Part shown: positions 33,225-41,183 of the stretch, piece by piece
Layout of the letters: the number at the start of each line of letters is the position of its first letter
Position numbering within the stretch: position 1 is the stretch's first letter
Source of the DNA: Kribbella pittospori
Lineage (GTDB): Bacteria > Actinomycetota > Actinomycetes > Propionibacteriales > Kribbellaceae
Assembly (NCBI RefSeq): GCF_004331465.1
Contig: NZ_SJKB01000017.1
Span: forward strand, 1 to 64,000
Direction: 5' to 3'
DNA length: 64,000 nucleotides
Position numbers and translations under genes: made by a program
Notes under the pieces: model-generated
Told to the model about the DNA's origin: nothing
Database searches by the model: none
Seen by the model: the letters and a program-made list of their open reading frames with translations, nothing else

Positions 33225-33266
33225 GCCGGCCTTCGCTATTCCTCAGCCGGCCTTCGCTTCTCCTCA
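33225..33266. repeat. Two tandem 21-bp copies
   Basis: GCCGGCCTTCGCTATTCCTCA is followed at once by a copy with a few changes, in the gap between convergent genes. The CCGGCC words do not make a long stem. Small and possibly without function. Confidence 0.6.
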
Positions 33267-33276
33267 GCTCGACAAA

Positions 33277-34191
33277 CTAGTCGGCTTTGAAGTCGGCGAG
33301 GAGTTCCGCGACGAAGTCGTGGACGCCGCTCACGGCCTCAGGATTGCGGGTCCGGTAGTACGGGGTCGCGATGATCGTCAACGACAGGACCCAGGCGCGG
33401 GCCCGTGCCCAGGTGTCGTGGTCGACCTCCATCGCCTCGCGAAAGGCGCGCCGCGAGTCGCCCTTGAAGGTGTACCACGCGGCGAGCAGATCGGCCGCCG
33501 GATCGGCGGCCCAGGCGGTGCCGAAGTCGATCACCGCCGACAGCTTGCCATCGGCAACCAGTATGTTGCCGGGCATCAGATCACCGTGGATCCACCGCGG
33601 TGAACCGTCGAAGGTGTCCGACGCCAGCGACTCCTCCCAGGCGGCGAGCAGGAGTCCGGTGTCGAACTCGTCCCGCAACTGCTCGACCGCTTCGCGGAAC
33701 AGCGTGTCCCGCGGGGCCAGCGGCGTACCGCGGCTGAACGGATCGTCCGGCGGAACGGGGGCACCGGTCGTGTCGACCTCCTGCAAGGCGTGAACGAATC
33801 CGGCCAGGTCCCGTGCGGCGGCCACCGGGTCGGCGAGCCGGTCCAGTTCGAAGGTCTCACCCTCCAGCCACCGGTACACGCCCCAGGTGAACGGGTAATC
33901 CGCCGCCGGCTCTCCGAGCGCCAGCGGCGCCGGTACGGCGAGCGGCAGATGCGGAGCCAGCCGCGGCATCCACGTCAGATCCTTCTCGACCTGCCCCTGC
34001 GTCGACGCGGTCCGCGGCAGACGGACCGCCAGGTCATCACCGACCCGGAACGTCACATTGTCCGTGCCCGACGATTTGACCACCTGGATCGGAAGGCCGG
34101 CCCAGCTCGGGAACTGCTCCGCCAGCAGACGCGCCACCAGCGACGCGTCGATATCGACCTCGTCGTCGTGCAACTTGCGAACCTTGGACAC
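33277..34191 (-). CDS. Aminoglycoside phosphotransferase (APH) family protein
   Basis: A 304-residue APH/kinase-like protein: SSGTDNVTFRVGDDLAVRLPR (nucleotide-binding strand with Lys/Arg-type residues), catalytic loop WIHGDLMPGNILV with HxD...N, and metal-binding VIDFGTAW. The family includes antibiotic kinases but also many metabolite kinases, so resistance cannot be claimed. GTG start at 34191. Transcribed alone and divergent from the HIT gene. Confidence 0.88.
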   Translation of the reverse strand: MSKVRKLHDDEVDIDASLVARLLAEQFPSWAGLPIQVVKSSGTDNVTFRVGDDLAVRLPRTASTQGQVEKDLTWMPRLAPHLPLAVPAPLALGEPAADYPFTWGVYRWLEGETFELDRLADPVAAARDLAGFVHALQEVDTTGAPVPPDDPFSRGTPLAPRDTLFREAVEQLRDEFDTGLLLAAWEESLASDTFDGSPRWIHGDLMPGNILVADGKLSAVIDFGTAWAADPAADLLAAWYTFKGDSRRAFREAMEVDHDTWARARAWVLSLTIIATPYYRTRNPEAVSGVHDFVAELLADFKAD

Positions 34192-34249
34192 GGCACCGGA
34201 GCCTCACAGTCCTCCTTCCACAGGTCAACCCAATTCCAGCGGAGTCGAA

Positions 34250-34738
34250 ATGTTCAACCATGAGCCGCCGAACTACGACTGCCCGTTCTGCCGCCTGGCC
34301 GCCGGTGGCGGAGACCACCTCACCACTCAGAACGACGTCGTACTGCGAACAGACCGCGCCCTCGCCTTCGTAGCCTCCCGCTGGTGGCCCAACAACCGCG
34401 GTCACGTGCTCGTCGTCCCGACCGCGCACCACGAGAACCTGTACGACCTCCCGGCATCCGACGGCCACGCCGTACACGACGTCGTCCGCGCGATGGCCAT
34501 CGCGATTCGTCAGACCTACGACTGCGAAGGCATTTCCACCAGGCAACACAACGAGCCGGCCGGCTACCAGGACGCCTGGCACTACCACGTCCACGTGTTC
34601 CCGCGGTATCCCGGCGACAACCTCTACAACACCCGCCACCTCGCCGACCCCGCCAGCGTCGAGGATCGGCTGCCCTACGTACGTCGTCTGAGCGCCTATC
34701 TGGCCGGGGTGCGGGAGGACCCTGAGGAACGACCCTGA
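34250..34738 (+). CDS. HIT family hydrolase
   Basis: A 162-residue histidine-triad protein: a CPFCRL zinc motif near the N-terminus, GHVLVVPTAHHENLYDLP, and the triad WHYHVHVFPR. Such proteins cleave nucleotide phosphoramidates or dinucleotide polyphosphates. The ATG at 34250 has GGAG 5 bases upstream. Confidence 0.93.
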   Translation: MFNHEPPNYDCPFCRLAAGGGDHLTTQNDVVLRTDRALAFVASRWWPNNRGHVLVVPTAHHENLYDLPASDGHAVHDVVRAMAIAIRQTYDCEGISTRQHNEPAGYQDAWHYHVHVFPRYPGDNLYNTRHLADPASVEDRLPYVRRLSAYLAGVREDPEERP

Positions 34739-34818
34739 AACCCGGCTGACGGATGTCATGGGTGGGTCGTGACGAGCGATCCAGGGGCGGAACGGCGTAC
34801 TCGCGGAAGCTTTCAGGT

Positions 34819-35733
34819 ATGACGACAACGAGTGCGGTCAGCCTGACGGGCGTGACCAAGAAATACGGGGCGGTGCAGGCAGTCGCCGGGGTGGATCTGA
34901 CCATCCGGGCCGGCGAAGTGGTCGCGCTGCTGGGGCCGAACGGGGCCGGAAAGTCCACGACGATCGAGATGCTGCTGGGGTTGGTACGGCCGGATCAGGG
35001 CAACGTACAGGTGTACGGCGGTACGCCGACCGACGCGATCACGAAGGGCCAGGTCGGGGTGATGCTGCAGAGCGGCGGCATCATCGAGGACGCCAAGGTC
35101 GGCGAACTCCTGAACCTGGTCGCGGGCCTGCACACGAACCCGATGCCGGTGCAGGAGGCACTTGAGAGTGCCGGCATCGCGGATCTGACCGACCGGAAGA
35201 TGAAGGGCCTGTCGGGCGGGCAGAAGCAGCGTGTGCGGTTCGCGATGGCGATCCTGCCGCAGCCGGACCTGATCGTGCTGGACGAGCCGACGACCGGGAT
35301 GGACGTCGAGTCGCGGCGCGACTTCTGGGCGTCGATGCACGCCGAGACCGCACGCGGCCGGACCGTGCTGTTCGCCACGCACTACCTGGAAGAGGCCGAC
35401 TCGTACGCCGACCGCGTCGTCCTGATGCGCAACGGCAAGGTCGTTGCCGACGGCACCTCGGCGCAGATCAAGGCGAGCGTCTCCGGCCGGACCATCCGCG
35501 CGACCGTCCCGGGCGCCGATCTTGCGGCGCTCGCGTCGCTGCCAGGTGTCCGCAACGTCGAGACCCGCGGCGACGTCGTCCTGCTGCAGTGCGCGGACTC
35601 CGACGACACCCTGCGGTACCTGCTGAACAACACCCCCGCCCACGACATCGAAGTGACTTCCGCAGATCTCGAGGACGCCGTCCTGGCGATCTCCGCAGGC
35701 AGCGCCATTAAGGAACGGGAGACCCTCGCATGA
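34819..35733 (+). CDS. ABC-2 type exporter ATP-binding protein
   Basis: A 304-residue ATPase of the drug/lantibiotic exporter class: Walker A GPNGAGKST, signature LSGGQKQR, Walker B LIVLDEPTTGMD, H-loop ATHYLEEAD, plus a C-terminal DrrA-like extension. ATG at 34819. It is the first gene of a four-gene run (ATPase, permease, histidine kinase, response regulator), a layout common for exporters that respond to cell-envelope stress or peptides. Confidence 0.93.
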   Translation: MTTTSAVSLTGVTKKYGAVQAVAGVDLTIRAGEVVALLGPNGAGKSTTIEMLLGLVRPDQGNVQVYGGTPTDAITKGQVGVMLQSGGIIEDAKVGELLNLVAGLHTNPMPVQEALESAGIADLTDRKMKGLSGGQKQRVRFAMAILPQPDLIVLDEPTTGMDVESRRDFWASMHAETARGRTVLFATHYLEEADSYADRVVLMRNGKVVADGTSAQIKASVSGRTIRATVPGADLAALASLPGVRNVETRGDVVLLQCADSDDTLRYLLNNTPAHDIEVTSADLEDAVLAISAGSAIKERETLA

Positions 35734-36464
35734 ACCGCGACTACCTGATGTTCGACATCCGCCGCACGCTGCGGAACCGGCGGGTGCTGATCTTCTCGAT
35801 CCTGATGCCGTTGGTGCTGTTCATGATCTTCGGCCTGACGCTGCCCGACGACGCGAACGAGGGCGGGATCTCCGCGATCGCCTACGTGATGGTGAGTATG
35901 GCGATGTTCGGCTCGATGTCGGCCGCGATGAGCAGCGGCGGCGTGATCGCGGCCGAGCGCGACGGCGGCTGGAACCGCACCCTGCGGCTCACCCCGCTGA
36001 AGCCGCAGGCGTACGTGACCACGAAGGTGATCCTGTCCCTGCTGCTGGCGATCCCGCCGCTGCTGGTCGTGTTCCTGTTCGGCCTGATCGTCGGGCACGT
36101 GCACCTGGACGCCGGGCAGTGGGTGACGGTCGCGCTGGTGTCGTGGCTGGGTGCCCTGCCGTTCGCCGCGATCGGCCTGGTCATCGGGTACGTCGCCAAG
36201 CCGGACAGCGTGCAGCCGATCACCGGTCTGGCCACGATGCTGATCGCGGCCTTCGGCGGACTGTGGCTGCCGGTGGACTCGATGCCGTCGCTGATGAAGC
36301 ACATCGCCCAGCTGACTCCGGCGTACTGGACGAGTCTGAGCTCCCGGAGCGCGTTGACGGACAACGGCCTGGACATGCAGGCACTGCTGGTGGTGCTCGG
36401 CTGGACCGTCGTACTCGGGTTCATCGGCCTGCGCCGGTACCGCGCCGACACCGCGCGGGCCTGA
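35730..36464 (+). CDS. ABC-2 type exporter permease
   Basis: A 244-residue membrane protein with six segments: N-terminal cytoplasmic YLMFDIRRTLRNRR, then LIFSILMPLVLFMIFG, a loop with AERDGGWNRTLRLTPL typical of ABC-2 permeases, and four more segments. ATG at 35730 overlaps the ATPase stop (ATGA). Confidence 0.92.
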   Translation: MNRDYLMFDIRRTLRNRRVLIFSILMPLVLFMIFGLTLPDDANEGGISAIAYVMVSMAMFGSMSAAMSSGGVIAAERDGGWNRTLRLTPLKPQAYVTTKVILSLLLAIPPLLVVFLFGLIVGHVHLDAGQWVTVALVSWLGALPFAAIGLVIGYVAKPDSVQPITGLATMLIAAFGGLWLPVDSMPSLMKHIAQLTPAYWTSLSSRSALTDNGLDMQALLVVLGWTVVLGFIGLRRYRADTARA

Positions 36465-36492
36465 GCGACGCTAGTCTGAGCCAAGGCATACC

Positions 36493-37638
36493 GTGACCAC
36501 CATGAGTCGGACGCCAACCCTGCTGGATGCGCTGGCCGAGCGCGAAGACCGCTCCGGCCCGGGCCGGTGGGGTTGGCTGGCGGCCGGGGTCTGGCTGTTC
36601 TACCTAGCTCAGCCGTTCCAGGAGATCGCGTCCACCCAGCATGGCGCGATGCGGGTGTTCGGCCTGGCCACGGTGATCCTGTTCGCGATCGCGTACCTCG
36701 GGTTCTTCGGCTGGCTGCGCCGAGTCGGCCTCGGGACCGGCGCCATCCCGATGTGGCAGCGGCTGGCATACCTGGCCGGGATGCTGGCGCTGACGTTCCT
36801 GATGCTCCCGACGGCCGGCCAGAAGGCACTTACCTGCCTCGTCTACATCGCGGCAATCGCGGTGATGGCGCTCGACGTCAAGGTCGCGGTGCCGCTCGTG
36901 GCCGTGTTGCTCGGCGGCGCGGAGCTGTCGATGCGACTGGTGCCGGGCTGGACCGACGACGGCAGCTACGGCTTCGCGATCTTTCTCGGCGCGCTGGCCG
37001 TGTTCGGGATGCGGCGGGCGATCCAGCGCAGTATCGAGCTGACCAGGACCCGCCAGGACATGGCCAAGCTGGCCGTCCAGGAGGAGCGGAACCGGTTCGC
37101 CCGGGACCTGCACGACATCCTCGGCCACTCGCTGACCGTGATCACGGTCAAGGCCGAGCTGGCCGGCCGGTTGATCGAGGCGAACCCGGACCGGGCCGCG
37201 GCCGAGGTGGCCGATGTGGAGAGCCTGGCCCGGGCGGCGCTGGCCGACGTACGCGCGGCCGTCGCGGGGTACCGCGAGCTCAGCCTCGCCGGTGAGCTGG
37301 TGTCGGCGCGGGCCGCGTTGCAGGCGGCCGAGATCAAGGCCGACCTGCCGACCACCGTCGACGAGGTGCCCGAGGACAACCGTGAGCTGTTCGCCTGGGT
37401 GGTCCGGGAGGGCGTGACGAACGTCGTACGCCACTCCGGCGCGAAGCGATGCACGATCCGGATCACCGCCAACCAGATCGAAGTACTGGACGACGGGAAG
37501 GGGCCGACGCCCGGCGGCGGCGCGTCCGGGCACGGCCTGGTCGGGCTGCGGGAACGGGCGGACGAGGCCGGTGCGAGTGTGCAGGTCGGCCAGGCGCCTG
37601 GAAGCGGATTCCGGCTGGCTGTCAGAGTTGGCCCGTGA
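36493..37638 (+). CDS. Sensor histidine kinase (HisKA_3, DesK/LiaS-like)
   Basis: A 381-residue kinase: five or six N-terminal membrane segments (residues about 27-175), dimerisation helix with the phospho-accepting His at about 207 in RDLHDILGHSLTVI, and an HATPase domain with NVVRHSGAKRC (N-box) and GHGLVGLRERADE (G-box). GTG start at 36493; a -10-like TAGTCT is at 36472. It probably senses envelope state and acts on the adjacent regulator. Confidence 0.93.
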   Translation: MTTMSRTPTLLDALAEREDRSGPGRWGWLAAGVWLFYLAQPFQEIASTQHGAMRVFGLATVILFAIAYLGFFGWLRRVGLGTGAIPMWQRLAYLAGMLALTFLMLPTAGQKALTCLVYIAAIAVMALDVKVAVPLVAVLLGGAELSMRLVPGWTDDGSYGFAIFLGALAVFGMRRAIQRSIELTRTRQDMAKLAVQEERNRFARDLHDILGHSLTVITVKAELAGRLIEANPDRAAAEVADVESLARAALADVRAAVAGYRELSLAGELVSARAALQAAEIKADLPTTVDEVPEDNRELFAWVVREGVTNVVRHSGAKRCTIRITANQIEVLDDGKGPTPGGGASGHGLVGLRERADEAGASVQVGQAPGSGFRLAVRVGP

Positions 37639-38243
37639 GTATCCGACTGCTGATCGCGGACGACCAGGCGCTGGTCCGTGGAGCCCTGGCCGCGCTGCTG
37701 GACCTCGAACCCGACCTGGATGTGGTGTCCGAGGTCGGTCGCGGCGACGAGGTGATCGCGGCCGCGAAGGCAACCACGCCGGACGTTGCCCTGCTCGACG
37801 TCGAAATGCCCGGGCTGGACGGTATCGACGCCGCCGCCGCGCTGCGGACTGCCGTACCGGGCGTGCGGGTGCTCATGGTGACGACCTTCGGCCGGCCGGG
37901 ATACCTGCGCCGCGCGATGGAGGCGGGTGCGGCCGGTTTCGTCGTCAAGGACACGCCTGCCGCGCAACTCGCGGACGCCGTACGACGGGTGCACCAGGGG
38001 CTGCGTGTCGTCGATCCGTCACTCGCCGCCGAGACGCTCGTCGCGGGGACGAGCCCGCTCACCGGCCGGGAGTCCGACGTACTGCGGGCCGCCCGCGAGG
38101 GAGGCACCGTCGCGGACATCGCCAAGGACCTTCACCTGTCCGAGGGCACCGTCCGGAACCACCTCTCGGCCGCGATCGGCAAGACCGGTGCCCGGACCCG
38201 GGCCGAAGCCGCCCGCATCGCCCTGGACAACGGCTGGTTGTAA
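37635..38243 (+). CDS. LuxR/NarL family response regulator
   Basis: A 202-residue regulator. Receiver domain with acidic pair D9-D10, phospho-accepting D55 in LLDVEMPG, and Lys in FVVKDT; LuxR-type HTH with LTGRESDVLRAAREG and the LSEGTVRNHLSAAIGKTGA helices. GTG at 37635 overlaps the kinase stop (GTGA). It likely controls the exporter genes upstream of the kinase. Confidence 0.94.
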   Translation: MSIRLLIADDQALVRGALAALLDLEPDLDVVSEVGRGDEVIAAAKATTPDVALLDVEMPGLDGIDAAAALRTAVPGVRVLMVTTFGRPGYLRRAMEAGAAGFVVKDTPAAQLADAVRRVHQGLRVVDPSLAAETLVAGTSPLTGRESDVLRAAREGGTVADIAKDLHLSEGTVRNHLSAAIGKTGARTRAEAARIALDNGWL

Positions 38244-38269
38244 CAGGTCGAGACCTCTAGGGTTGCCCT

Positions 38270-38339
38270 AGGGTGTGTCTGATGGTCCCGCGCCGTAGCG
38301 AGTGCCGCGCAGTAGGCGTGGGATCATCAGACACACCCT
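38270..38339. repeat. 70-bp near-perfect palindrome
   Basis: Arms 38270-38294 (AGGGTGTGTCTGATGGTCCC, then GCGCC) and 38315-38339 are complementary in 23 of 25 positions, around a 20-base centre. A smaller hairpin, CTAGGG TTG CCCTAG, adjoins it at 38257-38271. It lies after the response regulator gene. It may be a terminator or a MITE-like insertion; arms longer than usual for a terminator favour a mobile origin. Confidence 0.65.
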
Positions 38340-38354
38340 TGGGGAGGGATCTGC

Positions 38355-39452
38355 ATGTCAGTCGAGCAATTCAGTGTGCGGGGGCGGTTGGCGGACACCG
38401 GTGAGGGGATCACCGGTGACGAGTTGCAGCTCGCGGCACGTAATCACGGGATGCCGATGGAGGCGTTGCGGTACGACGTGACGCCGGCCGGGCTGCACTA
38501 CGTGCTGGTGCATTACGACATCCCGATGACGAACGCGTCCCACTGGCGGCTCACCGTCGACGGCTGTGTCGAGCAGCCGTTGTCGTTCGGCCTGACCGAG
38601 TTGCGCGCGATGGGTCGCCGTACCGTCCGGGTGACGTTGGAGTGCGCAGGCAACGGACGCGCCGCGTTGCAGCCGCGGCCGATCAGCCAGCCGTGGCTGA
38701 CCGAAGCGGTCGGTACGGCGGAGTGGACCGGGGTGCTGCTGTCCGATCTGTTGCGGGCGGCCGGGATCCGTTCCGATGCCGTGGATGTGGTGTTCACCGG
38801 TGCGGACCACGGGGTCGAGCGCGGGATCGAGCAGGACTACCAGCGTGGGCTGACCCTCACCGAGGCGATCGACTCCGGCGCGATCATCGCCTGGGAGATG
38901 AACGGGCAGCCGTTGCCGCCGCAACACGGGTATCCGCTGCGCCTCGTCGTACCCGGCTGGTACGGGATGGCGAGCGTCAAGTGGCTGCGGTCGATCGAAC
39001 TGATCGACCACGCGTTCGAGGGTTTCCAGAACGCGGTCGCGTACCGGCTGCGCACCGGACAGGACGATGCGGGCGCGCCGGTGACCCGGATCGAGCCGCG
39101 CGCGCTGTTGATCCCGCCCGGGTTCCCGGACTTCATGAGCCGGCACCGATTCGTTGCCGCAGGCACCATCACGCTGGAGGGCCGGGCCTGGTCCGGCTGG
39201 GGGCCGATCGAGCGGGTCGAGATCAGCACCGACGCCGGTGTCACCTGGCAGACGGTCAAACTGGATGCCCCCGGCAACGACGAGTACGCCTGGCGGGCCT
39301 TCACCCATGACTGGGAGGCCACACCCGGCGAGCACGTACTCACTGTCCGCGCGTACGACGCCAGCGGCCGCGAGCAACCGATCGAGGCCCCGTGGAACCG
39401 CGGTGGTTTCGCCAACAACTCGGCCCAACGGACCAGCGTCCTCGTGACCTGA
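38355..39452 (+). CDS. Sulfite oxidase-like molybdopterin-dependent oxidoreductase
   Basis: A 365-residue enzyme of the sulfite oxidase family. The Mo-pterin domain includes LTVDGCVEQPLSF and VTLECAGNGRAALQPRP with the molybdenum-ligand Cys at 97, then GADHGVERGIEQDYQRG and GYPLRLVVPGWYGMASVKWL. The C-terminal dimerisation domain has GRAWSGWGPIERVEISTD. There is no signal peptide or haem domain, so it is a cytoplasmic form; the electron acceptor is not evident. ATG at 38355 behind GGGGAGGG. Confidence 0.92.
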   Translation: MSVEQFSVRGRLADTGEGITGDELQLAARNHGMPMEALRYDVTPAGLHYVLVHYDIPMTNASHWRLTVDGCVEQPLSFGLTELRAMGRRTVRVTLECAGNGRAALQPRPISQPWLTEAVGTAEWTGVLLSDLLRAAGIRSDAVDVVFTGADHGVERGIEQDYQRGLTLTEAIDSGAIIAWEMNGQPLPPQHGYPLRLVVPGWYGMASVKWLRSIELIDHAFEGFQNAVAYRLRTGQDDAGAPVTRIEPRALLIPPGFPDFMSRHRFVAAGTITLEGRAWSGWGPIERVEISTDAGVTWQTVKLDAPGNDEYAWRAFTHDWEATPGEHVLTVRAYDASGREQPIEAPWNRGGFANNSAQRTSVLVT

Positions 39453-39536
39453 TCACTCCGCGTGTCGCTGGCCGATTCCGCGGTTCGCCCGTTCCATGCT
39501 GGAGACGTACACGGTCTCACTCCAGGGAGTGGTGCG

Positions 39537-39761
39537 GTGAACGAGCTGGGAACGGAGATCCACTTGCACGCGCGGGTGTTTCGGACCGCGGGCGAGTGGT
39601 ATGCCGACATCGAGGACGAACTGGATCCACAGCCGGACAACCCGCTCTGGTACGGCTCCTACGAATCCCAGCGCGCCGCGATCGACGCGGCGTGCGCGCG
39701 GATCGCGGCGATGCACCTCGCCTGGTCGCGCGAGACCGAGGTATCCGCTGTGTCGGCCTGA
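39537..39761 (+). CDS. Small protein, paralogue of the one at 27333
   Basis: A 74-residue protein: IHLHARVFRTAGEWYADIED, ELDPQPDNPLW and an Ala-rich helix with ACARIAAMH. It shares the order H, GxW, ADI-D-LD, QPD, P-W, ACAR with the 27333 product. GTG at 39537 is chosen for GGGAG 7 bases upstream. Function unknown. Confidence 0.72.
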   Translation: MNELGTEIHLHARVFRTAGEWYADIEDELDPQPDNPLWYGSYESQRAAIDAACARIAAMHLAWSRETEVSAVSA

Positions 39762-39770
39762 GTGGACTTG

Positions 39771-39792
39771 ACCTTCACGTAAGGGTGAAGGT
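39771..39792. promoter_or_regulatory. MerR-type operator and promoter
   Basis: ACCTTCAC (39771-39778) and GTGAAGGT (39785-39792) form an inverted repeat with a 6-base spacer. A -35-like TTGACC (39768-39773) overlaps the left arm, as in MerR-controlled promoters where the operator fills the spacer. It stands in front of the oxidoreductase and merR genes. Confidence 0.65.
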
Positions 39793-39805
39793 TCAGGCTC
39801 GGGGC

Positions 39806-40805
39806 ATGACCACACCAGTCGCCGGGCAGGAGATCCGGCTCAAACGTCGACCCACCAGCACCAGTCTTCCCGGCATCGAGGACTTCCAGCTCGCCGACCA
39901 GGCCGTCGGCAGTCCGCGCCGGGGTGAGGTGCTGGTGCAGAATCTCTTCCTCTCCCTCGATCCGATGATGCTGGCGCTGATCCAGGGCCGGCCGGGCCTG
40001 CCGATGCCGGCGTACGAGGTGGGACAGGTGATGTACGGCGCCGCGGTCGGGAGGGTGCTGGAATCCGGGGATCCGTCGCTGTGGCCCGGCGATCTCGTCG
40101 TCCATCAGTTCGGCTGGAGACAGTACGCCATAGCGCCGGCCGGCCGCGTCCGCAAGGTCGACGACCTGAACGCGTCTCCGTCGGCGCACCTCGCCTCCGG
40201 AGTCGTCGCGTACGCGGGATTCCGCCTCGCCGGACTGCGCGAAGGCGACACGGTGTACGTCTCCAGCGCGGCGGGCGCAGTGGGCAGTCTCGCTGGGCAG
40301 CTCGCCAAGCTCCTGGGTGCCGGTCTGGTCGTCGGCAGTACGGGCTCGGCCGGCAAGGTCGCCAGGGTGCGTGAACTCGGGTACGACGCTGCCTTCGTCC
40401 ACCACGACGGCCCGATCGCGGACCAGCTCCGCGTGGCCGCTCCCGACGGGATCGACTGCTACCTCGACCTTGCCGGCGGCAACCATCTGGCCGCCGCGGT
40501 CGAGGTCATGAACCCGCGCGGACGGATCGCTCTGTGTGGTGCGCTCGAGCAACAGCTCACCGGCGTACCCGGCCCTGGCCTCGATGCGTTCCAGCTGATC
40601 GCGAAACAGCTCACCGTGCGGGGGCTTCACGATCGGCGCACACGCCGACCTCGCAGCGGAGTTCGCGCCGCGGTACCGAGACTGGTTACGCGACGGTTCT
40701 CTCCACCTCACCGAGAGTGTGGTCGACGGCCTGGCGAACGCACCGGCCGCGCTGCTCGAACTGCTGGCAGGCCGGAGAATCGGGAAGACAGTCGTGCGGG
40801 TCTGA
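39806..40805 (+). pseudogene. NADP-dependent quinone/alkenal reductase-like gene with frameshift
   Basis: A medium-chain reductase of the leukotriene B4 dehydrogenase/curcumin reductase type: LSLDPMMLALIQG, GDLVVHQFGWRQY, VSSAAGAVGSLAGQLAKLLG (NADP site), GIDCYLDLAGG, RGRIALCGALEQ and LTVRG. After LTVRG the frame is wrong. Removing one G from the run of five at 40620-40624 restores FTIGAHADLAAEF, then RDWLRDGSLHL, VVDGLANAP and GRRIGKTVVRV with a stop at 40803-40805, the expected family C-terminus. The total of 1000 nt fits one extra base. It is either a recent pseudogene or a sequencing error. Without the repair the frame reads on into the merR gene. Confidence 0.85.
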
Positions 40806-40822
40806 CGTTGGATCCCGGTGTG

Positions 40823-41182
40823 ATGATCGGAGAGCTCGCGCGACGGACCGGAACGACCACGCGCACGCTGAGGTTCTACGAGGAGCAAGGCCTGCTGGAG
40901 TCCGACCGGTCCGGGAACGGCTACCGGAGGTATGCACCGGACGCCGAGGTGCAGGTACGCCGGATCCGGGACCTGCTCGCCCTCGGCTTCACCGTCGGCG
41001 ACGTCCATGATCTGATCGGCTACCTCGACCGCGACCTGCCCGAGGTGTTCGAGCCGGCGCCGTGCTGCGCCGAGGGGTTCGTCATCGGCGCAGCACGGGT
41101 GGCGGATCTGACCGAGCGTATCGACGCGCTGACCGTCCTGCGCGAGAAACTGCTCGGCAAGATGCCCTGGTTGCGAACCTGA
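40823..41182 (+). CDS. MerR family transcriptional regulator
   Basis: A 119-residue MerR regulator: IGELARRTGTTTRTLRFYEEQGLLESDRSGNGYRRY, LLALGFTVGDVHDLI, a dimerisation helix and CC in PAPCCAEG. ATG at 40823 (GTG at 40820 possible), 17 bases after the end of the reductase gene. It probably controls the promoter at 39771. The paired Cys might sense metal or redox state; this is inference. Confidence 0.9.
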   Translation: MIGELARRTGTTTRTLRFYEEQGLLESDRSGNGYRRYAPDAEVQVRRIRDLLALGFTVGDVHDLIGYLDRDLPEVFEPAPCCAEGFVIGAARVADLTERIDALTVLREKLLGKMPWLRT

Positions 41183-41183
41183 A

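Noticed and set aside
33225..33266. Mobile element scar from the 21-bp tandem copies
   Set aside because: No inverted repeats or flanking element; simple slippage duplication is enough.
33277..34191. Antibiotic resistance gene
   Set aside because: The APH fold also covers many metabolite kinases; no specific resistance motif or mobile context is visible.
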